Positions 42,780-51,129 of a DNA stretch of 64,000 bases are shown piece after piece (the first letter of the stretch is position 1; the number at the start of each line of letters is the position of its first letter). Made by a program: the position numbers and the translations under genes. The notes under the pieces were generated by a model. That model was not told the origin of the DNA and searched no databases. It saw only the letters and a program-made list of their open reading frames with translations. This stretch comes from Pseudonocardia sp. N23 (lineage in GTDB: Bacteria > Actinomycetota > Actinomycetes > Mycobacteriales > Pseudonocardiaceae). The stretch is taken from positions 186,001-250,000 of the forward strand of contig NZ_BEGX01000004.1 of NCBI RefSeq assembly GCF_002583555.1, given 5' to 3'.

Positions 42780-42780
42780 G
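42726..42780 (-). repeat. 12-bp tandem repeat at a translation start
   Basis: Three perfect copies and flanking partial copies of CGGTCACGGCTG (forward strand) span the start of the CoA-transferase gene. The unit is a whole number of codons, so copy-number change would alter the N-terminus without a frameshift. Confidence 0.85.
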
Positions 42781-43168
42781 GTCCCTCCAGGACACCGATG
42801 GGGTACGACGCGCCCTCGGCCGGGTGCGCGAAGGCGATGCGGACGGGCGACCCGGCTACGGGCTCGTCCGTGCCGGTGAGCCGGACCTGCAGCCACGGCC
42901 CTTCGACCAGCTCGACGATCGCGGTCCGGAACGCCACGGCGTCGGCGAAGTCCGGGTGGGGCGCGGTGTGCACGACGGCCCAGGTCACGAGGGTTGCGCG
43001 GGCTGTCGAGGCTGCCCACTCCAGTGGACCGCAGCAGGTCGTGACGTCCGGTGCGTGCCACTCACGGCACCCGGTGCAGCGCGGGAGGAGCAGCTCGTCG
43101 CGGGCGGCGGCGGTGAAGAAGGGCGCGGTCGCGGCGTCGGCCTCGATGGGCGGTCCCGGGGTGGTCAT
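42776..43168 (-). CDS. DUF35/OB-fold protein with partial zinc ribbon
   Basis: A 130-residue DUF35-type protein that should partner the thiolase-like protein encoded just upstream. The zinc ribbon is reduced: Cys31 and Cys34 are normal (RCTGC), but the second pair appears as adjacent Cys45-Cys46, so metal binding may be altered. The OB-fold follows (ATLVTWAVVHTAPHPDF, VRIAFAHP). ATG 43168 overlaps the thiolase-like stop, and its stop overlaps the CoA-transferase start. A similar pair occurs at 22231-23753. Confidence 0.87.
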   Translation of the reverse strand: MTTPGPPIEADAATAPFFTAAARDELLLPRCTGCREWHAPDVTTCCGPLEWAASTARATLVTWAVVHTAPHPDFADAVAFRTAIVELVEGPWLQVRLTGTDEPVAGSPVRIAFAHPAEGASYPIGVLEGP

Positions 43169-44331
43169 CGTCGGGCCTCCCGGCGGTGCGGGGAGAGGAT
43201 CACGGTCGAGTGGTGGTCGAGGATGCCGCCGTTGCCGCTGACCATGACCACGTCACGCTTCGGGACCTGCCGCTCACCGGCGTCCCCGCGGGCCTGCATC
43301 ACGGCCTCGGTCAGCGGCGTCATTCCCCACAGGTAGTAGCCCGACAGCTGGCCGCCCCCGGTGTTGACCGGCAACGAGCCGCCCGGTGCGGTGTGGCCGG
43401 CGGCGACGAACGGGCCACCCTCGCCCTTGGCGCAGAAGCCGTAGTCCTCGAGCGTGACGACGACGGTGTAGGTGTAGCAGTCGTAGAGCTCGACGACGTC
43501 GACGTCCCCGGTCCGGACACCGGCCATCCGCAGCGCGTCCGCGCCGGACCGCGCGGCGCCCGTCGTGAGACCGAAGTCCGATCCGCACCGGGCCGGGTAC
43601 CCGGGGTGGCCCTGCCCGAGCCCGAGCACGTGCACCGGTGGCCGGGCGAGGTCGGCTGCCCGGTCCCCGCGGGTGACGACGACGGCGGCGCCGCCGTTGG
43701 ACACCAGGCAGCAGTCGAGCAGGTGCAGCGGTTCCGCGATCCACCGTGACGCCTGGTGCTCGTCCAGGGTGAGCGGTCGGCGCATCTCCGCGAGGGGGTT
43801 GAGCGCGGCCCACCGCCGCTGCGCGACGGCGACCGCTCCGAGCTGCTCGCTCGTGGTGCCGTAGGTCTGCATGTGCCGGCGCGCGGCGAGGGCGTACTGG
43901 ACGGTGGGGTTGCCGCCCGCGACGGTGCGCAGGGCGGGCGCACCGGTGAGCGCGTACCGGCGACGGCCGGCGTAGGCGGCGCCGGAGGACTCCCCCGCGC
44001 GGCGCGGGGCGTCGGCGAAGACGCAGGCGACGACGTCGGCGAGGCCGTGGGTCACGGCCGTGGCGGCGTGGGCGAGCATCGCCCCCGCGGTGGCCCCGAA
44101 CGCCTGCATCTCGCTGAGCAGCCGGAGGTCACGCAGACCCAGGCGACGCTGCAGGGAGACGTCGACATCACGGGTCGTGCCGGAGCTGACCAGCAGCCCG
44201 TCGACGTCGCCGAGGGTGAGCCCGGCGTCGGCGACCGCCCGACGGACGGCGTCCGCGGCGAAGTCGGGTGCGCTGCGGCCGTAGACCCGGCCGACGTCGG
44301 TGATCCCGAGGCCGACGATCGCGGCGTCCAT
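43165..44331 (-). CDS. Thiolase-fold protein, probable Ltp2-type acyl-CoA aldolase
   Basis: A 388-residue thiolase-superfamily protein. No nucleophilic Cys stands at the usual position (SEMQAFGATAGAMLAH). The C-terminal part has YDCYTYTVVVTLEDYGFC and KGEGGPF, which match the Tyr-containing region of Ltp2-type retro-aldolases of steroid side-chain degradation, and LPVNTGGGQLSGYYLWG completes the fold. It therefore probably cleaves a beta-hydroxyacyl-CoA together with the DUF35 protein rather than performing thiolysis. ATG 44331 has GAGGAGG upstream. It is the first gene of a four-gene operon and is divergent from the CoA-transferase at 44434. Confidence 0.88.
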   Translation of the reverse strand: MDAAIVGLGITDVGRVYGRSAPDFAADAVRRAVADAGLTLGDVDGLLVSSGTTRDVDVSLQRRLGLRDLRLLSEMQAFGATAGAMLAHAATAVTHGLADVVACVFADAPRRAGESSGAAYAGRRRYALTGAPALRTVAGGNPTVQYALAARRHMQTYGTTSEQLGAVAVAQRRWAALNPLAEMRRPLTLDEHQASRWIAEPLHLLDCCLVSNGGAAVVVTRGDRAADLARPPVHVLGLGQGHPGYPARCGSDFGLTTGAARSGADALRMAGVRTGDVDVVELYDCYTYTVVVTLEDYGFCAKGEGGPFVAAGHTAPGGSLPVNTGGGQLSGYYLWGMTPLTEAVMQARGDAGERQVPKRDVVMVSGNGGILDHHSTVILSPHRREARR

Positions 44332-44367
44332 GCGAGGACCTCCTCGTCTCCGGTTGCACGGTGAATT

Positions 44368-44406
44368 GCATCCAATCTAGACGATCCTGCATCCTTTCGA
44401 TAGCGT
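44368..44406 (+). promoter_or_regulatory. Promoter F with shared regulon boxes
   Basis: Forward strand: GCATCC at 44368-44373, a -35-like TAGACG, second ATCC box 21 bp after the first, and -10 TAGCGT at 44401-44406. The spacing is identical to the reverse-strand sites. On the other strand GGATGCA occurs twice, 21 bp apart. It drives the CoA-transferase at 44434 and may also affect the divergent thiolase-like gene. Confidence 0.7.
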
Positions 44407-44433
44407 GGCGGGGTGCCGGCCACGGGAGACCAC

Positions 44434-45651
44434 ATGACTCAGGACCTGCCGTTCACCGGGGTGGTGGTGGTCGACCTGAGCCAGGGCATCGCCGGCCCCA
44501 TGGCCACGATGATGCTCGCGCAGTACGGCGCCACCGTGATCAAGGTGGAGCCGCCGGGCGGGGACTGGCTGCGTGCGCCCGCGCAGGTGCCCGGCGGGAA
44601 CACCGGGGTCACCGTCTCGGGGAACATGGGCAAGCGCAGCATCTGCGTCGACCTCAAGTCGGAGCGGGGCGCGGAGGTCCTGAGGCGGCTGGTCGCGGGC
44701 GCGCAGGTGTTCGTCGAGTCGTACCGTCCGGGTGTCATCGGGCGGCTCGGCTTCTCCTACGACGCCGTGACCGCGCTCAACCCCGAGATCGTCTACGCCT
44801 CGGTGTCCGGTTTCGGGCAGGACGGGCCGCACGCCCAGCGACCGGCCATGGACCCCGTCCTGCAGGCGTACGCCGGGCTGATGACCGAGCACGGGACCTT
44901 CCTCGACGGACCGCACAGGCTGATCACGATCCCCGTCGACCTCACCGCGGCGCTGTTCACCTTCTCGGCCCTGTCGGTCGCCCTGTACGACAAGCGGACG
45001 TCCGGCAGGGGCACCTACCTCGACCTCACCCTGCTGCAGGCCGCCGCATGGCTGGACCTGCACGCCCTGCACGAGCGGCTGCTGCACGGGGGGCGGCTCG
45101 CCCCCCAGCCCACGATCTACGGCAACTACCGCACGGCCGACGGCACGATGTTCGTGGCGGCCCTCAACGACACCGAGTGGGCGCGCTTCCGCGCCGCCCT
45201 CGGCGACGACGAGCGCCTGGTGGCCGACCGGTTCCGCCCGTACAGCGCACTGCGCGCCCCCGAGCCACACACCGGCGCCTCCGCCGAGCTGCGTGCCCTC
45301 GTTGCCGAGCTCCTGCTCGGCAGGACGACCGCCACGTGGGTCGAGACGTTCAACTCGCACCGGATCATGTGCGCCCCGATCAACGACTCGCTGACCTTCA
45401 TGCGAGAGCCGCACGTCGAGCAGCTCGGTCTGTTCGCGCAGCTGACCCAGCCCGGTATCGACTCCCCCGTGCCGATCCCGGCGCTGGCCGGTCTGCCCAT
45501 CCGGGAGGGCACCCCGCGTGCCGTCGCGCCGCTCGCCGGCGCCGACACCGCAGCCCTGCTCGCCGAGTACGGCTACACCGCCGAGGAGATCGCCACGCTC
45601 GTGGACACCGGCGCCGTGTCGACCTCCACCGAGCCGGTCGCGGCCGAGTAG
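44434..45651 (+). CDS. CaiB/BaiF family III CoA-transferase
   Basis: A 405-residue CoA-transferase of standard length: VVVVDLSQGIAGPMATMMLA, ATVIKVEPPGGDWLR, the catalytic Asp in RPAMDPVLQAYAGLMTE, and GTYLDLTLLQAAAWLDLHA. ATG 44434 has GGGAG five bases upstream. GTG 44413, which is exactly where a transcript from the -10 at 44401-44406 would begin, would give a leaderless form with 7 more residues. It converges on the next CoA-transferase gene with only one base between stops. Substrate unknown. Confidence 0.92.
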   Translation: MTQDLPFTGVVVVDLSQGIAGPMATMMLAQYGATVIKVEPPGGDWLRAPAQVPGGNTGVTVSGNMGKRSICVDLKSERGAEVLRRLVAGAQVFVESYRPGVIGRLGFSYDAVTALNPEIVYASVSGFGQDGPHAQRPAMDPVLQAYAGLMTEHGTFLDGPHRLITIPVDLTAALFTFSALSVALYDKRTSGRGTYLDLTLLQAAAWLDLHALHERLLHGGRLAPQPTIYGNYRTADGTMFVAALNDTEWARFRAALGDDERLVADRFRPYSALRAPEPHTGASAELRALVAELLLGRTTATWVETFNSHRIMCAPINDSLTFMREPHVEQLGLFAQLTQPGIDSPVPIPALAGLPIREGTPRAVAPLAGADTAALLAEYGYTAEEIATLVDTGAVSTSTEPVAAE

Positions 45652-45652
45652 C

Positions 45653-46840
45653 TCACGGCGCGTGCACGACGCCCGCGGCGTGGAGCCGCTCGATCTCCGC
45701 TGTCGTGAGCCCCGCCGATCCGAGCAGCTCACGGGCGCCCTCCCCCAGCGCGGGCGTACGGGCCACACGGGTCGCGTCCGCCGCGACGAGCCGCAGCGGT
45801 GCCGCGGGGGCCTCGACGACCGAGCCGTCGGGATGGCGCAACGGCACCACCCCGCCGCGTTCCCGCACGTGCGGCAGCCGCAGGCTCTCGGCGACGGTGA
45901 GCACCGGTGACACGCAGACGTCCTCGTCCCCGAAATGCGCCAGCCACTCGTCGCGGGTCCGGGTCGCGAGCACCTCGGCGACGGTGGCGCGCAACCGGTC
46001 CTGCCGGCCGCGGTCGTGCTGGGCACCCCCGTCGTCGATCCCGGTGAGCGTGCAGAAGCGCCGCCAGAAGCGTTCCTCGAGCGCGGCCACCGCGAGCAGC
46101 TCGCCGTCCGCGCAGGCGTAGACCGCGTAGCAGGCGAGCTCGCCGCCGAGCATGCTCGTCCGCGCGCTCACGTCGATGTCGAGCATCAACGCCTGTGCCT
46201 GCGCGACGACCAGCGCGAACATGGCTCCGTCGAACAGCGACGACTCGGCGACCAGGCCGCTGCGTGTCCGGCCTGCCTGCAGCACCCCGCTCACCGCGGC
46301 GAGCGCGGCGAGGCTCGCGGCGAGCCAGTCCGCGACCTGGACCGGTGCGGGCGCCGGCACCTCGTGCCGCGACATCGAGAGCACGCCGGCCGTGGCGGCG
46401 AAGTTGAGGTCGTGGCCCGCGGTCGCCGACAGCGGCCCGCCCGATCCGTAGCCGGGCAGGGTGACGTAGGTCAGCGCCGGGTGGACCTCCTGCAGCGCCC
46501 CGGCACCGATCCCGAGCCGGTCCGCCACCCCGGACCGCATCCCCTCGACGACCACGTCGGCCGTCCCCGCCACCGCGAGGAGGACGTCTCTGCCCTCCGG
46601 GCGGCGCAGGTTCACCGGAAGGCTCTTCTTGCCCCGGTCGAACACGAGGTGGTTGACACCGACCCCCCGCACGCACGGCTCCATGGTGCGGGCGTTGTCG
46701 CTGCCGTCGACGGGCTCGACCTTCCAGACGTCGGCGCCCAGCTCGGCCAGCAGCCACGTCGTGATGCACCCGACGCCGATCCACGACAGGTCCAGCACCC
46801 GGACGCCGGCGAGCGGGCCGGCCGCGTCCGTCGCGGTCAT
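45653..46840 (-). CDS. CaiB/BaiF family III CoA-transferase (racemase-like branch)
   Basis: A 395-residue family III protein. It has VRVLDLSWIGVGCITTWLLAE, DVWKVEPVDGSDNAR, and the Asp in GHDLNFAATAGVLSM. GHDLNF closely resembles the GHDINY motif of 2-methylacyl-CoA racemases, so alpha-methyl epimerisation is a real alternative to CoA transfer. That would suit degradation of a methyl-branched acid. ATG 46840 overlaps the ABC ATPase stop as ATGA, so an enzyme is the last gene of a transporter operon. Confidence 0.9.
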   Translation of the reverse strand: MTATDAAGPLAGVRVLDLSWIGVGCITTWLLAELGADVWKVEPVDGSDNARTMEPCVRGVGVNHLVFDRGKKSLPVNLRRPEGRDVLLAVAGTADVVVEGMRSGVADRLGIGAGALQEVHPALTYVTLPGYGSGGPLSATAGHDLNFAATAGVLSMSRHEVPAPAPVQVADWLAASLAALAAVSGVLQAGRTRSGLVAESSLFDGAMFALVVAQAQALMLDIDVSARTSMLGGELACYAVYACADGELLAVAALEERFWRRFCTLTGIDDGGAQHDRGRQDRLRATVAEVLATRTRDEWLAHFGDEDVCVSPVLTVAESLRLPHVRERGGVVPLRHPDGSVVEAPAAPLRLVAADATRVARTPALGEGARELLGSAGLTTAEIERLHAAGVVHAP

Positions 46841-47979
46841 GACACCAGTGAGGGCCGGGCGCCGTACGACTCGACGAGCCGCCCCGCGTCGTCGTGCTCG
46901 TAGAGCAGCGCCGTCGAGTGCCGGAAGACCGCCTCCACCCGGTCCCCTGCACCGAACGGCCAGGTCCGGGTCCGGGCGGAGGCGGTGATCCGGGCGTCAC
47001 CGACCTGCACCACCCAGTCGCTGCTCTCGCCGCTGTAGACGACGTCGGTGACCACGCCCGGGACCCGGCCGACGTCCGGATCCGTCGGACCCGAGCCGGG
47101 CACCGCGAGGGACACGTCGGTCGAACGCAGGTACAGGTCGAACCGGTCACCGGGCAGCTCGCCCGCGGCCGGCAGGCCGATCCGGACGTCGCCGCCGCCG
47201 ACCACCCAGCTGCCGTCCGGATCCCGGGCGAGCTCGAGCCGGTTGCCGATCCCGAGGAACCGGGCGACGTAGGCGCTGGCCGGCCGGGAGAACAGGCTCG
47301 CCGGGTCGGCCAGCTGCTCCACCCTGCCCTCCTTCAGGACGGCGACGACGGTGCCGAGCTGCATCGCCTCGGTCTGGTCGTGGGTGACGTAGAGCCCGGT
47401 GAACCCGATGCTGCGGTGCAGGTCCCGCAGCTGGGCCCGCAGCTGGGCCCGCAGCCGGTAGTCCAGGTTCGACAGCGGCTCGTCGAAGAGCAGCAGTCCC
47501 GGGCGGGCGACGAGCGCACGGGCCAGCGCGACCCGCTGTTGCTGCCCGCCGCTGATGGCCGAGGGGATCCGGGCCGCCAGCGCCTCGCACTCGACCAGCG
47601 CCAGTGCCTCGCGGGCCTGCATGCTCCGCTCCTGCCGGCCGGTGCCGCGCACCCGCAACGGGTACGCGACGTTCTGCTCGACCGTCATGTGCGGCCACAG
47701 CGCGTAGTTCTGGAAGACCATCCCGATGCCCCGCTTGTGCGTCGGAACCTGGGTACGGCCGCCGCGGCCGAACATCGGCGTACCACCGATCTCGATCGTC
47801 CCGCTGTCGGGCGTCTCGAGCCCGGCGACGCAGCGCAGCAGCGTTGTCTTCCCGCAGCCGCTCGGGCCCAGCAGCACGACGAGCTGGCCCTCGGCGACGT
47901 TCAGGCTCAGGTCGTCCACCGCCCGCACACCACCCGAGTCGAACAACTTGGTGAGCCGGTCGATCCGTACTTCGCTCAT
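46837..47979 (-). CDS. ABC transporter ATP-binding protein (Fbp/Pot-type)
   Basis: A 380-residue ATPase. Walker A is GPSGCGKTT at residues 38-46, the signature is ISGGQQQRVALARAL, and Walker B is LLLFDEPLSNLD, followed by VTHDQTEAMQLG. The last ~120 residues form a TOBE-type regulatory region. It powers import through the adjacent two-module permease. Close relatives carry ferric iron, spermidine, thiamine or 2-aminoethylphosphonate. Here the operon ends in a CoA-transferase and starts at a shared catabolic promoter, so an organic acid is a more likely cargo. Confidence 0.94.
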   Translation of the reverse strand: MSEVRIDRLTKLFDSGGVRAVDDLSLNVAEGQLVVLLGPSGCGKTTLLRCVAGLETPDSGTIEIGGTPMFGRGGRTQVPTHKRGIGMVFQNYALWPHMTVEQNVAYPLRVRGTGRQERSMQAREALALVECEALAARIPSAISGGQQQRVALARALVARPGLLLFDEPLSNLDYRLRAQLRAQLRDLHRSIGFTGLYVTHDQTEAMQLGTVVAVLKEGRVEQLADPASLFSRPASAYVARFLGIGNRLELARDPDGSWVVGGGDVRIGLPAAGELPGDRFDLYLRSTDVSLAVPGSGPTDPDVGRVPGVVTDVVYSGESSDWVVQVGDARITASARTRTWPFGAGDRVEAVFRHSTALLYEHDDAGRLVESYGARPSLVS

Positions 47980-47991
47980 GTCGTCGTACTC

Positions 47992-49707
47992 CTAGATCTT
48001 GTCGACGGTGTTGCCACCTGCAATGACCCACGAGATCGCGATGCCGACGAGCGTCACCGCGAGCATCAGCAGGGAGAGGACGGCGACGTCGGGCGCGGAG
48101 CCGTTGATCGTCTCGTCGTAGAGCAGTGAGCCGATCACGCGCCGGGTCGGCGAGGTCACCATCAGCGAGACGGTGAACTCGTGGGCGACGATGATCGTGA
48201 CGAGGGCCGCGGACACCCCCAGGCCGCTGCGGATCAGCGGGAAGCTGATCCGCCGGGCCGTCCCCAGCGAGCCGGCACCGGAGATCCGGGACGCCTCCGC
48301 GTACTCCGGGCCGATGGCCGTGAGCGCGGAGAGCTGCGGCCGGATGGCGAAGGGGATCGTCAGCGTCACGTAGGCGACGACCACCATGGCCGTCGTGCCG
48401 TAGAGCCGGAAGGGCGCCTCGGAGTAGGTGAACAGGAAGGCGAACCCCAGCAGGGACACCGGCATGCAGAGGGCGATGCTGCTGAGGATGTCGACGATCA
48501 GCCGGACCGAACCGGGAACGCGGGTGCGGCGCAGGAGCGCGACCGACACCAGGTAGCTCAACGGCAGGACGATCACGAGGGTGATCAGCAGGGCGTACAG
48601 CGTCGTCGTGATGGCCCCGACGGTGTTGCGGTCGCTCCACACCGACACCCAGTTGTCCAGGGTGAACGTCGACGGGCTGATCCGTCCGGACCAGAAGGGG
48701 GACAACGAGACCGAGACGAGCGCGCCCAGCGGCAGGATCACGGCGACGACCAGGTAGCCGACGATGGGGACGAGCGCCCACCGCGAGGTCGTGAGCCCGA
48801 CCTGGCGGGACCTCGCCGACACCGAGACGTAGCGGCGCTCGTCGCGCAGCGCCCGGCGCTGGACGAGGATCACGACGAGCCCGACGAGCAGCAGTGGCAC
48901 CGCGAGCGCGCCGCCCACCGAGTAGTCGACCGGGTAGTCCGCCGAGACCTTGTAGACGGCTGTGCTCACGACGTCGATCCGGTCCGGTGTGCCCAGCAGG
49001 AGTGGAACCGTGAACTGCCCCAACGCCAGCAGCAGCACGATGGCCGTGGAGTACACGAGCGCGGGGCGCATCATCGGCAGCGTGACCGTGAGGAACGTGC
49101 GTCCCGGCGAGGCGCCGCACGCCGCGGCCGCCGCCTCCAGCTCCGCGCCGCGCTGACGGAGGCTCGCGCTCACGAACATGAAGACGAAGGAGGTCAGGAT
49201 GATGCCGGTCAGCAGGATGATGCCGGCCATGGAGTAGACGTCGAGCGGCCCGCTGTCGCCCGAGCCGATCCCCCACTCCCGCAGGTACCGGTTGATGATC
49301 CCGGTCCGTGGCGAGAGCAGGTAGGACCATCCCTGGACGCTCGCGACCGACGGCATCAGCAGCGGCACGATCGGCAGCAGTGACATCCACTTGTACAGCC
49401 GCCGGGGCACGCGGGTCAGGCACCATGCGAGCCCCGTGCCGGACACGACGGCGACCGCTGTCGACCCGGCCGCGATGATCACGGTGTCGAGGTAGATCCG
49501 GCCGAGGCCGGGGATGGCGACCATCCTGCCCAGGGCGCCCGGCAGGTCGTCGACCACCCGCGCCTGCAGCTTGACCAGGGGCCACAGGATCAGTGCCGCC
49601 ATCGCCAGGGCGAGCAGGGCCCACTGCCGGCCGGCGGTCCTGGGCGACGACCGGGTGGGCCTGTCCGCCGGCCCGGGCTTGGCGGTGCGTTCCTGCAACT
49701 TCGTCAC
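47992..49707 (-). CDS. ABC transporter permease, fused two-module type (FbpB-like)
   Basis: A 571-residue membrane protein with about 12 transmembrane segments, made of two BPD_transp_1 modules. The first contains AAAACGASPGRTFLTVTLPMMRP and the second EASRISGAGSLGTARRISFPLI; both are EAA loops that contact the ATPase. The N-terminal ~30 residues are polar and cytoplasmic. GTG 49707 is the start. It lies 77 bases after the binding-protein gene, with a strong hairpin in between that probably lowers its expression relative to the binding protein. Confidence 0.94.
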   Translation of the reverse strand: MTKLQERTAKPGPADRPTRSSPRTAGRQWALLALAMAALILWPLVKLQARVVDDLPGALGRMVAIPGLGRIYLDTVIIAAGSTAVAVVSGTGLAWCLTRVPRRLYKWMSLLPIVPLLMPSVASVQGWSYLLSPRTGIINRYLREWGIGSGDSGPLDVYSMAGIILLTGIILTSFVFMFVSASLRQRGAELEAAAAACGASPGRTFLTVTLPMMRPALVYSTAIVLLLALGQFTVPLLLGTPDRIDVVSTAVYKVSADYPVDYSVGGALAVPLLLVGLVVILVQRRALRDERRYVSVSARSRQVGLTTSRWALVPIVGYLVVAVILPLGALVSVSLSPFWSGRISPSTFTLDNWVSVWSDRNTVGAITTTLYALLITLVIVLPLSYLVSVALLRRTRVPGSVRLIVDILSSIALCMPVSLLGFAFLFTYSEAPFRLYGTTAMVVVAYVTLTIPFAIRPQLSALTAIGPEYAEASRISGAGSLGTARRISFPLIRSGLGVSAALVTIIVAHEFTVSLMVTSPTRRVIGSLLYDETINGSAPDVAVLSLLMLAVTLVGIAISWVIAGGNTVDKI

Positions 49708-49748
49708 GATTCGGTCCTCACTGGGTCACGCGGGGTGGGCGCGGGCCG

Positions 49749-49778
49749 CCGGCGTGCCGTGTGTCGACGGCACGCCGG
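49749..49778 (-). other. Intercistronic hairpin between binding protein and permease
   Basis: CCGGCGTGCCGT (49749-49760) and ACGGCACGCCGG (49767-49778) form a perfect 12-bp stem with a 6-base loop. It lies just after the binding-protein stop and before the permease start. Such hairpins protect or attenuate the mRNA so that more binding protein than permease is made. Confidence 0.6.
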
Positions 49779-49784
49779 GACCGG

Positions 49785-50897
49785 TCAGCCCAGCCGCAGC
49801 TTCGACTTCCAGAGGTCGGTCACCCAGGTCTTCTGCTCGGGTGTGAGGACCCCGTCGACGACGGTGGCGCCCGTCGGGATCGACCGCATCGTCGAGGGGA
49901 CGCTCCCCAGTGCGGGGAGTTCGAGCGGCGTCAGGAGCGAACCACTGCCGTTGAGGGCGATCTGGCCGCCCGGCGACAGCAACCAGTTCTGGAAGACCTG
50001 AGCGGCGTTCGGGTTCTTCGCCCACCCCACGACCGCAGCGGTCACCGGCGTCGAGATGACCGGCTCGAGGGTCACGAACTTGATCGGTGCACCCTTGGCG
50101 GCCAACGCGTCGATCGTGCCCTTGACGTTGTACGCACCGACGGCGACCTCGCCGGACGCGAGGTCCGTGGCGAGTGTCGCGGGCACCGTGTAGAGGCGGG
50201 GCTGGAGATCCGCGAGCCGGCCGACCGCGGAATCGCCTCCCATCTCCTTCGCCGCGTAGAACCACCATTGCTCGGCCGCGGGCGCCCCGGTCCCGGGGAC
50301 GATCCCGAGTGCGCCCTTGAACTGCGGCTGCAGCAGGTCCTTGTAGGTCGTCACGGGCGGGTTGCCGAGCTTCGCCAGCTGCTCGGTGTTGACACCGGCC
50401 CCCAGCGGGGTCGCTGCGACCAGGACGTACCTCCCGTCGCCGTAGACGTACCGGCTGCCGCCCCAGTACTTCCCGAGGGCCGGGCCGGTGGGCGCGACCA
50501 GGGAGTTCAGGTTCGCGTCGAGCCAGGGCTTGGTGGAGACGGTGATGACGTCGGCACCGACCACCCCGCCGCCCTTCTCGGCGTCGAGCTTGGTGGTGAG
50601 CTCACCCGACGCGTACTTGGACACGACCAGTTTGATGCCCGGATAAGCCTTGGCCCACGCGGCCTCGAACGCGGCGTTGACGCCGTCGGAGTTGCTGTAG
50701 AGGACGACCTGGCCCTCCTTGTTCGCCGCGTCCACGACGGTCTGCCAGGCCGGCCCGCCACCCTCACCGGGGTCGGCCACAGAACCGCCGGCATCCGCCG
50801 GGGCACCACCCGAGCCGCACCCGGCGGTGAACACCATCGCGCCGGCGGTGAGGACCGCCAGAGCGACCGACCTGCACTTTCGGGAAAAGAACTTCAT
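49785..50897 (-). CDS. Extracellular solute-binding lipoprotein of an ABC importer
   Basis: A 370-residue secreted lipoprotein. The signal peptide is MKFFSRKCRSVALAVLTAG followed by a lipobox FTAGC with the lipidated Cys27. The mature part begins with a Gly/Asp-rich linker, then VVDAANKEGQVVLYSNSDG, typical of Fbp-like family 1 binding proteins. No Tyr pair typical of iron ligands can be assigned with confidence, so an organic ligand is plausible. ATG 50897 has GAGGAGG upstream. It is the first gene of the importer operon, driven by promoter D about 140 bases upstream. Confidence 0.93.
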   Translation of the reverse strand: MKFFSRKCRSVALAVLTAGAMVFTAGCGSGGAPADAGGSVADPGEGGGPAWQTVVDAANKEGQVVLYSNSDGVNAAFEAAWAKAYPGIKLVVSKYASGELTTKLDAEKGGGVVGADVITVSTKPWLDANLNSLVAPTGPALGKYWGGSRYVYGDGRYVLVAATPLGAGVNTEQLAKLGNPPVTTYKDLLQPQFKGALGIVPGTGAPAAEQWWFYAAKEMGGDSAVGRLADLQPRLYTVPATLATDLASGEVAVGAYNVKGTIDALAAKGAPIKFVTLEPVISTPVTAAVVGWAKNPNAAQVFQNWLLSPGGQIALNGSGSLLTPLELPALGSVPSTMRSIPTGATVVDGVLTPEQKTWVTDLWKSKLRLG

Positions 50898-51037
50898 CGC
50901 CGCCTCCTCCTCCTGACTCGGGCACGGACGGCTGCGTCGAAGCAGGCAGCATGCGGGGCCGCACGTCCGTCGAGATGTCGTGCTCATCGGTCGACGCGCG
51001 AGCGTCTGCGTGCATCGGCCCCTGCACGGTGGCCAGG

Positions 51038-51076
51038 AGCGTAAAGTCAGGATACCGTTGTGTCAATATTGGATCC
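51038..51076 (-). promoter_or_regulatory. Promoter D with shared regulon boxes
   Basis: Reverse strand: GGATCC at 51076-51071, -35 TTGACA, second ATCC box 21 bp after the first, and -10 TACGCT at 51043-51038 (17-bp spacer). It drives the importer operon. The remaining part of the 50898-51129 gap shows nothing further. Confidence 0.78.
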
Positions 51077-51129
51077 GACTCACGGTGGATAGTTCGAAGG
51101 CGTCCACGACCGGCACCAGCCGGGATCCG

